Positions 52,395-62,075 of a stretch of 64,000 nt of DNA are shown here, piece by piece; the stretch's first letter is position 1, and each line of letters opens with the position of its first letter. A model generated the notes under the pieces. The model was given only the letters and a program-made list of their open reading frames with translations, was not told where the DNA came from and searched no databases. Source of the DNA: Sordariomycetes sp. S80-01Y. Lineage: Eukaryota > Ascomycota > Sordariomycetes. Position numbers and translations under genes: made by a program. The stretch covers positions 124,001 to 188,000 of the forward strand of contig JAXQJY010000030.1 in the NCBI GenBank assembly GCA_037042185.1, written 5' to 3'.

Positions 52395-53130
52395 ATGCCG
52401 GTCAGTCTCCCTTCGCTATCCACGCACCCTCAATCCGACCCATTGCTCTGCACAGGCCCAGCCGAGAGCTCCTCATCCCGAGCTCCGTCATCATAGCTAA
52501 CCTCACCAGGCCTACAACTCCATCTTCAACAACGACCCCTCTCAGCCGCGCCTGATTGGGAACTTCCCCCTGCCCCCACTGCGCACAAAGACCCGCGGCC
52601 CAGCCTACACCCTTCCCCTCGTGCCCCCCCTGCCGGCCAACGAGTCCCCCGATCCCGACTCGGAGAGCTACGACATCCTGGACGAGGTTCTCGCCCTCTT
52701 CCGCGCGAACACCTTCTTCCGCAACTTCGAGATCCAGGGCCCTGCGGACAGGGTGCTCATCTATGGAATCTGGTTCGTGAGCGACTGCCTGGGCAAGATC
52801 AAGCCTGGAGCGGACATGAGGCAAGCGACCAAGGATGTTATGAACTTGGCGTTGGACACAAACTTTGCCATCCCGGGAGATCCAGCGTGGCCGTTGAACC
52901 AGGTTAGCCGCCCGTGCGAGGATGTGGATGGAGCATTGCTGACAAGGTGACAGATGTACGAGCCCCCGAGGGACCGACAGGACGCCGAGCAGCTGAGACA
53001 ATACATGAGCCAACTACGACAGGAGCTGGCCACGCGGTTACTGGCGCGGGTGTACGACGAGGACGAGACGAAGCCGAGCAAGTGGTGGTTGAGCTTCACC
53101 AAGAGAAAGTTCATGGGCAAGGCTCTGTAG
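52395..53130 (+). CDS. ARC18: Arp2/3 complex subunit 3 (p21-Arc, Arc18)
   Basis: Structural subunit of the seven-protein Arp2/3 complex that nucleates branched actin at endocytic sites and growing tips. Exons 52395-52400, 52510-52902 and 52954-53130 join in phase to 191 residues. The first coding exon is only ATGCCG; splicing to the exon at 52510 gives MPAYNSIFNNDPSQPRLIGN, the invariant start of the family. Further conserved blocks are FPLPPLRTKTRGPA, ESYDILDEVLALFRANTFFR, FEIQGPADRVLIYGIWFVSD and the C-terminal KWWLSFTKRKFMGKAL. The donors are GTCAGT and GTTAGC and the acceptors CCAG and ACAG. Length fits the family (about 178-190). Its 3' end faces that of TRM6 across 142 bp. Confidence 0.95.
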
Positions 53131-53272
53131 GGGGGCTCACGCTCACAGGGTTTAGGGATTCGATGTGTATAGACAACCGCAAGAAATGAGAGCGCGCGCA
53201 CGAGTTCTTTGGTAGATGCAAGGGGTATCTTGTGACATTGCTCTCATGCTGCCAGTGATCCAACGGCTATAT

Positions 53273-55005
53273 TTATGACGGTGCGGCTTTCCTCTTCCTG
53301 AATTTACCCCTGGCTTCAATCTTGCCTTCGACAGGGACTGCTTTCCAAGCCGTAAAGACATACCCCTCAGCGCCGCCTCGCTCCGTCATGAGCGGATGCG
53401 TCCGTTGCGGCAAGACCTGCCATCTCCTTGCTCGGCTAGTCTGTATCCCCGCGCCTAGTAAGAGCGTGGGGTTCAGGGGAAACTCTTCATTGCCCTCCCA
53501 CTGCTCCAGCTCCGCCATCGACTTGCCGATCGTCTCAGCCGGGGGGTTTGTCACCCAGGCTGCACGCCGCTGTACGCTGAAGCAGTCTGCCAACTCAGCG
53601 AGCGACTCAATGGTCTGCGCATATATCGCAACCGGCGCACCGCCCGCGAGCAAGGGCAGCGTGTGTCTCAGGATGCTGATGGGACTCATCGTAGCTGCGA
53701 CGGCCAGGCCTGAGAACTCGCCCGCCCTCGTTCCGTCGACAAGGTGTTTCGTCCTCGCCCATCTTCTGCGTTTGCGATGGTAGTTGCCACGCTGATTTGT
53801 CTTCCACGTCGCCAAGGTCTCGGCGTCGACATCTGGCGGGCTGTCCTTGTACGAGGGGTCGTCTTCGGGGCTGACAAGCTGCAGCCACGATACGGGGAGG
53901 ATGTTGGTGAATAGAGGGTGGTATGGAGGCGCCGGGTTGACGTCTGCGGGGTCGTGGTCGAAGTAGCGAAGCATGAAGAGGTTGGGCTGGGTGTTGTGGT
54001 GCAGGACCGTGATGGTGTTGTTGGCGGCGTAGGGGATGTCGAGGTCATCTCGCCGGCGCCTCTTAGGCCGCGGCTGTTCGCCCTCAGCTACCTCCTGCGC
54101 CTCAGAGTCCTGGGCCTGCTCCGTCTCTTCGCCTCGATGCAGGATTCCCATCCGCTCTGCTAGCGAAGCCGTCAACAGCCCCCCCGTATCATCTACGCAC
54201 AACCACCGTCCCGCATGCGGCCCCTCGGCTCCCTCCAAAGGCGGCGCGCTGAAATGCACGTCGGCCCAGCATCCCACCAGCGCGATGCTCTCCTGCCTAA
54301 GTTCAAGAATCTTGCTAGCTTCTCTGTCCTGCAGCATCCAATGAGCCAGCAGCGGTACGTCGACGGGCAGCACCGTGAACCGCCTCAAGTACTTCCTTGT
54401 CTTGAGCAGCTTGTACTTTGCCAACGAATAGCCCGTCTTTTGATCGATGTGCGTATGCGACAGCAACAGCTTCGCTATGATGTCCTGTCCCGCCGATGCG
54501 CCCTTCTTCTTAAGCTCCTCGATCTCGGTCGCGCTGAGGGTTTGGCGTGCATTTTCGTCGATGACTGCGCGTTTCGAGCGCGCGATGACCTTGCCGTCGT
54601 CGTCGGTCAGGGTGAATACCTCGCCCTCCGCCGGCAGAACAGCATCTTGACCGTCCCGGCCTTCAGCTTCAGCCTCTTCAGCGGTCTCCCTCTCGTCGTT
54701 TGCGTCGGCTAGCGCATCAGCGTTGAGTTCGGAGGCGGGCACGACGCGTAGGCGCGAGAAGGACTCGTCTTGGCGCTTGTCCTGGACTTCGTAGGTGAGG
54801 TGGAAGGGTCGGTGGATGATGAGGTTCGCGGGGAAGACGCCGTATTTGCCCAGGGATATCGACCTGTGAATGCGTGAGCTGCGAAGCCTCGCCGGGTGGG
54901 AGAGGATGCGACGGACGTGTTGGGGGTGATCTGGATGACTTTGTTGCTGTCGTTGGGCAGACGCAGGGCGACCCATCCATTGGGCTGCACCAGATCGCGC
55001 GACAT
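53273..55005 (-). CDS. TRM6: tRNA (adenine-58-N1)-methyltransferase non-catalytic subunit Trm6 (Gcd10)
   Basis: With catalytic Trm61 it forms the heterotetramer that makes m1A58 in tRNA, which is needed for stable initiator tRNA. Exons complement(54917-55005, 53273-54863) join in phase to 559 residues. The 53-nt intron has an unusual GTCCGT donor; splicing restores QITPNTSISLGKYGVFPANL, a conserved N-terminal block of Gcd10. Other family features are IDENARQTLSATEIEELKK, GASAGQDIIAKLL and TGYSLAKYKLLKTRKYLRRF in the middle. Near the C-terminus come LRHTLPLLAGGAPVAIYAQ and QVLPQRTHPLM. An acidic insertion (about 125-160) and a basic tail (KFRKRKAAPS) are seen. No SAM-binding motif, as expected for this subunit. 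Nuclear. Confidence 0.95.
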
Positions 55006-55692
55006 GGCAGAAATCCCTGCGCCAGACGATGCTGCGATTGGGGACGGTCTGTGAGGATGTGGTTTCGGTGACGGTCGCGACCAACTTTTTTCTGCTTCCC
55101 CAATTCGGGCGAAATTTGAGATCGACGCTCGGTGAGCCCCGCATTCAAGCAGTCGCTTCCGGGTCACCGAGACGTCGAGGCTCACCATACTGTACCTGAG
55201 GTCCCTACACTAGTAGTAGTAGTAGTAGTAGTAGTAGACATAGACAGGTGAGGTGTCTGTAGCTGGATTATCTATGCCTGTCTCATCCCAGTGCAGTCCG
55301 CTACAGATCTTCCTCGATGCCGAAGCGATACACGCAATTGACGCTCTACTGATAGCTGCTAACTACTGAAATGAACCCTCTCGCAGCTGCATCTGTTCGT
55401 TGATGATTAACGTTAATTATCTGACTATCTGCGCCTCGATGCGGTCGCCACCGTCAAGTGCGTTGCTGTACTGGGCTACAGCTGACAAGCATCGCATTTG
55501 CGCGCCTCGTTGCTCGTTTCACCCCATGTCACCTCAATCGGTTGCTATGAAGTTTGGCAATTTGTCTACTCGTGTACAGTTTTGACTCTCAATCCAAGTC
55601 CAAATGCAAGTACGCCTCAAATTCATGTCCTCCAACGACACCGGGGTTCCAATACGACATCTCACCCATGAACCATGAGCCACTGCAGCAAA
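55006..55692. promoter_or_regulatory. Promoter/leader of TRM6 and 3' region of the FMO-like gene
   Basis: About 690 bp upstream of TRM6 (minus) reaching the 3' end of the FMO-like gene, which is on the same strand. It holds the trinucleotide array at 55211-55237. No gene is seen. Confidence 0.45.
55211..55237. repeat. Trinucleotide microsatellite (TAG)x9
   Basis: Nine perfect TAG copies, about 205 bp upstream of the TRM6 ATG on the opposite strand. Likely length-polymorphic between strains. Confidence 0.95.
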
Positions 55693-57519
55693 CTAATCAT
55701 CTTGCCCTTTAGATGTCGCTGTCTCCATGATTGGCCTTCTCTCGAGCCCCTCCTCCTTCTTCTGAAATGACCGACCGACCTTCTTGAACGGCCAAATCAA
55801 GGCGTCCAGACCATGCAAGAGGCAGCTCAGCGCCCCAAAGCAGACAAAGGGAGCGATGGTGTAGCTGAAGAGATACACAAAGCCTCCGCTCCTCTTGACC
55901 ACGTCGTAAAGCTCAGTACGCATCACCTCGGCGGCATTAGTGTCCGACTTCCACGGGCCGACGAGACGGAACTTGGGGTTGAAGTTGCTGCCCATCGCCC
56001 ACGCAAACAGCACCTTCCAGCCTTTGGTCATGACATACGAGATGGTCGGAGCAGCACCCATATCGAGGGCGAGCTGGTACGCGTAGGCTTCGTGGTCGAC
56101 GGCGCGCTTCGTGACAAAGAGATCGTATCCAGCGCGGGCGTGGATCTTCCAGTCCATTTCGTAGCTGGGGACTCGCTCCCAGCTTGGATATGTGGGAATC
56201 TGGCTGGGAAACTTGTTCTGGATGAGCTTGAAGACCCAGAACTGTGCTTGCAGCTCTGCCAGGGGAGGGATGGCGCCGATGGAAGGACGCACAAAGCCGA
56301 TGAAGCCAACCGAGACATCGTTGCTGTTGTAGACGCAGCGGATGTTGGTGTCGGAAACGTTCGGGTAGTCGTCATCGAGGAAGAGGAACTTGGTTTGATA
56401 TCCCGTGGCAAGGACGACAACATCTGGCTTGATGCGGTGGATCTTTCCAGCATCGTCGTGTAGAGTCATGAAGCCCTCCTCGTCAACCTTCTGCGGCCAA
56501 GAAAGAACGTCAATCTTTCGACCCTGGGTGTCCTTGATGGGAACATTGAGAAGCTTGGACCGCTTCTCATTCCACCAGCTCTGAGAGCGATGGCCTGTTG
56601 AAATGTATGGTAGGGCGCGGTCGGACTTGCAGAGGAAGATGGCATCGACATGCTTGCGCTCCTTGCTCATGTGGCCAACCCACTGATCAGGACCCTCCTC
56701 CGTGCCCGAGATGAGGGTGTGCATCTTCTTGATCCACTGGTCGTAGGCAAGCCAAAGAAGAGGGCTGCGCTGGAGCAGTGGATGGACGTAGGCGGTGTCG
56801 AACAGGCTGGCGACCGAGGTGTCAACGGGCTTGTTCTTGCGGGCTTCTTCGTAGCTGTTGCAGCGAGGAAGAGGAATGATCTTAGGGGCGCAGAAGAAGC
56901 CACCGCTGTGGCAGATGGCGGTGGACTTGGTGGCAGAGGTTACGGCAAGGTGAGCCATGTCCATTCCTGTCTCGCCAGCACCTAGGACAACAACGTTGGT
57001 GTCATGGCCGAATTGCTGTCGAGTCTTGAGCTGCGAAGAGTGCAAGACGAGCGGAACCCTGTCGAGGCCCTCAATATCAGGGATCGAAGGGTTCATGTGG
57101 AGGCCGGAACAGATTGCAACCGCGTCACACTCCCACTTCTCGACTACACCGCCCTGTTCAATCTCAACTACATGTCCATTCTTGTTCTTTTGAATCCTGA
57201 TGACCTTCGTACCCAGCTCAATCTTGTCCCAGAGGCGGAACTCCGTGGTGTAGTCGTTGAGATACTTGACGTACATCTCTGGCGTGACGAAGTCAGGGGC
57301 GTCGCGCGGCAGACGGAAGTCGGAAAAGGCAGTCAAGTACTTGCTCGAGACCAGCTCGGCATCTTCGTACACGCGCTGCACGAATGTGCCGCCGATGCGG
57401 ATGTCGACTTCGAAGAGGCGCGGCGTGATGGGCTCGACGGGGAAGTACTCGTGGGTGTGGCTCAGGAATTTGAGCGTGGCGAGGCCGGAAGGGCCGCCGC
57501 CGATGATGGCAACCTTCAT
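55693..57519 (-). CDS. Flavin-containing (FMO-like) monooxygenase with a C-terminal membrane anchor
   Basis: Single exon, 608 residues from the ATG at 57519; the frame continues 100 codons upstream but homology begins at this Met. The N-terminal FAD Rossmann motif is KVAIIGGGPSGLATL. The NADPH-binding motif is VVVLGAGETGMDMA near residue 185. A conserved ATGYQTKF block near residue 380 is typical of the N-hydroxylating/FMO class. The C-terminal 50 residues contain one strongly hydrophobic segment (VYLFSYTIAPFVCFGALSCL) that should anchor the enzyme in the ER. These enzymes use NADPH and O2 to oxygenate soft N or S centres or ketones. The substrate cannot be predicted. No biosynthetic neighbours are seen, so it is probably a stand-alone detoxification or redox enzyme. 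Confidence 0.88.
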   Translation of the reverse strand: MKVAIIGGGPSGLATLKFLSHTHEYFPVEPITPRLFEVDIRIGGTFVQRVYEDAELVSSKYLTAFSDFRLPRDAPDFVTPEMYVKYLNDYTTEFRLWDKIELGTKVIRIQKNKNGHVVEIEQGGVVEKWECDAVAICSGLHMNPSIPDIEGLDRVPLVLHSSQLKTRQQFGHDTNVVVLGAGETGMDMAHLAVTSATKSTAICHSGGFFCAPKIIPLPRCNSYEEARKNKPVDTSVASLFDTAYVHPLLQRSPLLWLAYDQWIKKMHTLISGTEEGPDQWVGHMSKERKHVDAIFLCKSDRALPYISTGHRSQSWWNEKRSKLLNVPIKDTQGRKIDVLSWPQKVDEEGFMTLHDDAGKIHRIKPDVVVLATGYQTKFLFLDDDYPNVSDTNIRCVYNSNDVSVGFIGFVRPSIGAIPPLAELQAQFWVFKLIQNKFPSQIPTYPSWERVPSYEMDWKIHARAGYDLFVTKRAVDHEAYAYQLALDMGAAPTISYVMTKGWKVLFAWAMGSNFNPKFRLVGPWKSDTNAAEVMRTELYDVVKRSGGFVYLFSYTIAPFVCFGALSCLLHGLDALIWPFKKVGRSFQKKEEGLERRPIMETATSKGQDD

Positions 57520-59667
57520 GGTTATGGGACCAGAAGGTGGTTCCTGATTCTGGAGATGCTGGATATGGCTACGGGTGCAGTAGCGTGTGTTGTTGGTTGT
57601 GTTGGGTGAGTTGTTGGCGATGCCTGAGATGAGAAGGAAGGAAAGCCAACAACGGTCAATGATCATACAGCTTATAGTACGGCAGCTACATTCACAGCTA
57701 AGGAGTAGGTTGAAACGGCAGCAGCGGCGTGAGCAGCAGCTTCCAGGCCTTAAAAAGGGGCAGGGGTCTTGAAAGGGGCTGTTCGCCCGTCGGTTCCTGA
57801 ACGTACGCTGAACGGGCAAAATCAGACGGAATCGGGGCGGTAAGCGAACGAATGACGAGCTACGTCACCAGAGATCATAACGTATTGGCTTCAAGTACTG
57901 GTAAACAGCGGCAGTACTGTTGCAGGGCTTGTGGTGACTGAATCAGACCGCAGGGATGTGAAAAGGGGCAAGGAGTCTGCCTCACCACGAAAACCGCGAA
58001 AGGCCGCCAGTGGACTGAACAACACAAGCAATCACTACAGAAAGAAGATATAACGCAAAAGGTCTTTTACGATATGCAATTACTCATATCAGATTACTGG
58101 ACAGCTTGACTTGGTAGCAACTTGCGGGCTCATCGAGGAGCTGACCGCAGGCTACACCGTGCACCGAAGCAGAGTCACAGACCGCCCGCGAACACCTCAC
58201 ATTTCGTGCATCACATTCAGTTCTAATCACAGACCACATCAACAGACGTTTATTCCATTTTTCGCGGTGTGCTTCGTTCAAAGCTCCCCGTCGCATGTCC
58301 TGCAGCTGCCCAACTTCGAGTATCCGCAACCTACACCAATCCGAGACCCAATGGTCTTGACAAGGGGCAGCCTACAGAAAAGCGCTGGATCTGCGGTCGT
58401 GCGAGATCATGCGAGTCGCCACGTCAAAGTGCAACGGTTCTGTGTCACCTTGTCCACTCGTCCAGATGGCCTTTCCAGAAAGGCATCTGAGACATGAGCA
58501 AACATGCCCGGCAATAGTCAGGGCTGCAAAAGGGCCGATATCTGTGTATTCATCGTTGCTCTCGTGGTTCGAGAGCAATCGAGCTCTTCCCGGGCTCGAC
58601 TGACGTCGACACAACCTCGAAGATCTTTTGACGACCCACCGGCAGTTCTACGATTGCAATCCTGCGTCAGCGGTCCAAGACGGAAGTGTACTTCCGGAGC
58701 CTCTAGAAGCCAAACGCCCGGGCTACTCGGGAAGGCTACGAGCAAGGGCATCTAGAGTTCAAACTCCGCGACTGCCGGAGCCTTGCCCGTCATAAGACCT
58801 TTAGCTCTTTTGCTCCAGGTTGAGCCAAATCATGATTCCGCCGTTGCAACACCGAAACAGTGCACCTTGATGGTTTTTGAACATACTAAGCCAGTGCTGG
58901 CGCTTGTAGGTAGCTCGGAAGCGGTCAGCTCAAGAGGTTCGAACTATACGGAACTAAGTTTCGCTGGGCGATGATGATGGACCGGGCCGCGCCGCTTGGA
59001 CTTTTCATACGGAAGACTTTACTCGCTACTTACTCGAACATGCCTTGACGAGGGATGCCGGTTCGAAAAGTCATCGTGACAGCTTCAGGTAGCAATTACT
59101 TATACTTCAGCCCTGCGCCTTGTGGCGCGTCTTCCTAGACTTTCCTCGAACTCGGTTGGGCCGGCTTCTGGCGGCTCGTACGGCCTCCAAACCTCTGCCA
59201 ACTATCAGTCATCTCGTCCAAAATCTCTGAAGTTCTGGGCGTTCTTCAACGTCAAGATTCTAGTCTTCGCCACTGGTCATCCTCTAGCGACACTGAGGCT
59301 GGCCGGCAACCCGGGCAATCACCATAATCGAGGGGCTAGACCTACGTCCAGTTCATTTTCGGCTCTTCTATCAAGATTACAACCCCTCACGACTCCCTTG
59401 TTGACTTTTTGACGAGAGCTTTACGGGGGACTCGGCCTACATGGGCCCGCTCAGGCAAAGGATCAAGCCTTGGACCTGGAGAATACTCGGCTTCTCCATT
59501 CCAAGATGAAAGCTTGTTGAGAACCGACTCCAAGGGGAGCTGGCTATAAAGGAGCAAACGAACGCTCGTCTCAAAGTCTTAGAACTCAAGCTTGTCTAAC
59601 GACCTCAACCACATTCCTTGACAGCCACCCCCTCTTTAGACACTTTCGTTACAAGAACCCAGCGACA
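57520..59667. other. Intergenic, no supported gene
   Basis: About 2.1 kb between the FMO-like gene (minus) and the His-rich protein gene (plus), hence both promoters. A TATA-like ctataaagg at about 59542-59550 lies about 120 bp upstream of the His-rich ORF, and a C-rich leader runs up to it. The 57.9-59.4 kb part holds only short frames without domains. Confidence 0.45.
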
Positions 59668-61308
59668 ATGCGCGCTGGTGTCTTCTCCGCCCTCGTAGGC
59701 GCGGCTGCGGCCTCCTACGACAAGTTCGTGCCCCACCCCTGCGGCGAGTACAAACACAACCCCTGCGAGGAGTTCAAGGGCTGCGACAAGTACCACAACG
59801 GCCACTACCTGCCCGAGAAGAGCTCCATCTTCTTTCCCGGGCATGAGGAGCACAAGGGCCGCCACTTCGACCTCTGCCGCGAGCAGGAGTGCCGCGAGGA
59901 GGACATCTTCGCCAAGGTCGACTTCGAGTTCTTCGAGGAGGACATCGTCTTCGACTTCTCCCGCCGCGAGGAGCGCGAGGAGTTCCTCTTCGAGGAGGTC
60001 GAGATCTTGCTGAACGTCGGCGAGGCCAGCTTCGACGACCACCACCGCTACGGCAGCCACCACGGCCAGTGCAAGTACGACGACGACAAGCACTACCGCT
60101 GCCATCTCCCCTACGAGCACCTCGTCGACGGCGGCTACCAGGGCCTCTGCCCCCACGAGAACCGCGACGCGTACATCTTCTACGTCAAGATCCGCACCGT
60201 CATCAAGATCAAGGAGGAGCGCGTCGAGCTCTTCAACCGCGGCTACCACAACCAGCACCACGGCGGCCACCACTACCCGCGCAGCTACTACGCCAAGGAG
60301 AACGACTTCCAGCGCCACCAGCAGCTCGCCAACCAGGATCACTTCGCCATCGGCTACGCCTGTAACGAGTGCAAGTCCGAGCAGTACCACAAGGAGTGCA
60401 AGGCCTACCAGCACCAGAACCACAACCAACACTACAACGACAAGCAGCAGTGCTACGAGAAGGAGCAGTACTGCCCCGAGAAGCCTCACTGCCCGTGCTA
60501 CCAGAAGCCCCAGCCGCACCCTCACCCTCACCCTCATCCTCCTATGCATCCCCACCCTCCGATGCACCACGAGCCTCACCCTCACCCGCACCCTCCCATG
60601 CATCACCAGCCTCATCCTTACCCTCACCCTCACCCTCACCATGACGACGGCAAGTGGCACCCCGGCAAGTACGAGCCCGCCCAGCACCACAAGCCCGAGC
60701 TCTGCGGCCACTGCCCCAGCCACAAGTGCTACCAGAAGCCTCACCACCCTCACTACGCGCGCTCGTACGGCGCCCAGGAGGACTTTGAGTGCGAGGGCGC
60801 CTTCGTGAAGGCCTACGGCGACGGCGAGCGCAGCCACCACTTCAAGGAGCTGCGCCCCCACGGCTACGAGGACACGTGCATCGACGACGGCTACTACCAC
60901 CGCTACCCCAAGTCCGACCTCGAGGTGGCCGTCAGGGGCCCCATCACCTACGACGGCTACGAGTTCGGCTACTTCGCCATCGCCCTCGAGAAGCGCGACG
61001 ACGTGGCCCTGCTGGCCGTCAAGGTCAAGGTCGAGGACATCGACTACTTCGTCGCCGAGATCGCGGTCTTCGTCGAGTGCGACGGCGGCTGCAACGAGGG
61101 CTACGACCAGTGCGACCGCGAGAACCCCAGCGTCTGCAAGCCCGAGTCCTACCCGCACCGCCACCACGACGAGCAGGGCATCGAGGAGTTCAAGTTTGAG
61201 TTCCTCGACGAGTTCCGCTGCGAGGGCGACTACTTCATCGCCATCTACCTGCTCGTCTGCATCAAGGAGGGCGACGACGACTGCCACTACCGCAAGGAGT
61301 TCCTCTGA
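59668..61308 (+). CDS. Secreted His/Glu/Tyr-rich cysteine-containing protein, unknown family
   Basis: I do not recognise this protein. Single exon, 546 residues. A short hydrophobic leader ending in Ala residues (MRAGVFSALVGAAAAS) suggests secretion. The N-terminal half has Cys-rich loops and acidic beta-like stretches in which charged and hydrophobic residues alternate (FAKVDFEFFEEDIVFDF, YIFYVKIRTVIKIKEERVEL). The centre, about 282-325, is a His-Pro hinge (PHPHPHPHPP, MHPHPPMHHEPHP). CxxC-type pairs flank it (CNEC, CPC, CGHC). The C-terminal half again shows alternating strands (FAIALEKRDDVALLAVKVKV, YFVAEIAVFVECDGGC) and ends CIKEGDDDCHYRKEFL, so an internal duplication around the hinge is plausible. 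Codons end almost only in C or G, far beyond the neighbours, implying very high expression. Cell-wall, metal-binding or effector-like roles are possible, none is shown. Low AT3 also opens a long antisense frame, which is an artefact. Confidence 0.8.
   Translation: MRAGVFSALVGAAAASYDKFVPHPCGEYKHNPCEEFKGCDKYHNGHYLPEKSSIFFPGHEEHKGRHFDLCREQECREEDIFAKVDFEFFEEDIVFDFSRREEREEFLFEEVEILLNVGEASFDDHHRYGSHHGQCKYDDDKHYRCHLPYEHLVDGGYQGLCPHENRDAYIFYVKIRTVIKIKEERVELFNRGYHNQHHGGHHYPRSYYAKENDFQRHQQLANQDHFAIGYACNECKSEQYHKECKAYQHQNHNQHYNDKQQCYEKEQYCPEKPHCPCYQKPQPHPHPHPHPPMHPHPPMHHEPHPHPHPPMHHQPHPYPHPHPHHDDGKWHPGKYEPAQHHKPELCGHCPSHKCYQKPHHPHYARSYGAQEDFECEGAFVKAYGDGERSHHFKELRPHGYEDTCIDDGYYHRYPKSDLEVAVRGPITYDGYEFGYFAIALEKRDDVALLAVKVKVEDIDYFVAEIAVFVECDGGCNEGYDQCDRENPSVCKPESYPHRHHDEQGIEEFKFEFLDEFRCEGDYFIAIYLLVCIKEGDDDCHYRKEFL
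60511..60642 (+). repeat. His-Pro coding tandem repeat (CCTCAC-type hexamers)
   Basis: Imperfect tandem of CCTCAC/CCGCAC/CATCCT units encoding alternating Pro-His with PPM interruptions, residues about 282-325 of the His-rich secreted protein. The longest perfect runs are three CCTCAC units near 60519 and again near 60620. The repeat is in frame throughout, so copy-number change would alter hinge length without a frameshift. Confidence 0.9.
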
Positions 61309-62075
61309 GCGCCGCTCGCATCGCTGCCCGCCCCGTAGCGGCGGCACGACGAGTGACACGTTTTGGAACTCGATGAAGCACGCATGTGCAATGGGATTGC
61401 GGTCGCTCCGCGCCGTGGACGACCGGCGGACACTCGTTTTAGGAGGGACGTAATGATGTACTAGACAGACAAGCCACTCTTTTGAATAACAAAGTCACTC
61501 ATTCTCAAGCACACACCAGGGAGTCTCAGAAGAAAACCAAAGCCGTGACACTCGCAGTATTCACATGCGCATGTCGATCGACACCTTGATCGTCTCCAAC
61601 AGCCTCTCGCCAGCCTCGCGTCGTGCTCCCGTTCAAGCCACTTCCGCTGTTTCCGCATCCGGCTGCCACCACCACCCACCACAAGCCGAAGACACTAGCG
61701 AATAAGCACGCCGCTAGATGCTGTGTCGGGAAGTAATTGGATTTGAACGCCTGCTCTCTCACTAAGCCGCCATTGGAGAAAAGGCCCGAGTGCGGGGGGC
61801 CGCCTGCTGTCAGTGTGTACGTCGTCGCCGTCAACTACCAATCGCAGTCGAGAACTGCTGAGACAAGCGAGAGCGAAGTCATCACACGCGGAGCGGTGAA
61901 TGAGGATAAGGTCATTAACTACCATGAAAGGGGTATATAGTCTATGGGTTATATTCCACCAGCCTCCTCAAACGCAACGTCATCATGCAAAGCAATCGAT
62001 CGTTCCATCCCGTAGACGCGCTGGCAAAAGGCAATATCGAACATGAAATGGCCCACCGAGGTGGCCGACGGAAGC
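61309..62075. other. Convergent 3' intergenic region
   Basis: Between the stops of the His-rich protein gene (plus) and PHO-4 (minus). No gene is seen. AT content rises near 61900-61960. Confidence 0.5.

Noticed and set aside
57900-59400. Possible decayed transposon
   Set aside because: No terminal repeats, target-site duplication or transposase-like frame could be seen by eye.
59605-61359. 584-codon antisense open frame opposite the His-rich protein
   Set aside because: It has no ATG start at its 5' end, encodes Val/Leu/Ala runs, and exists because the sense codons end in C/G, which removes antisense stops.
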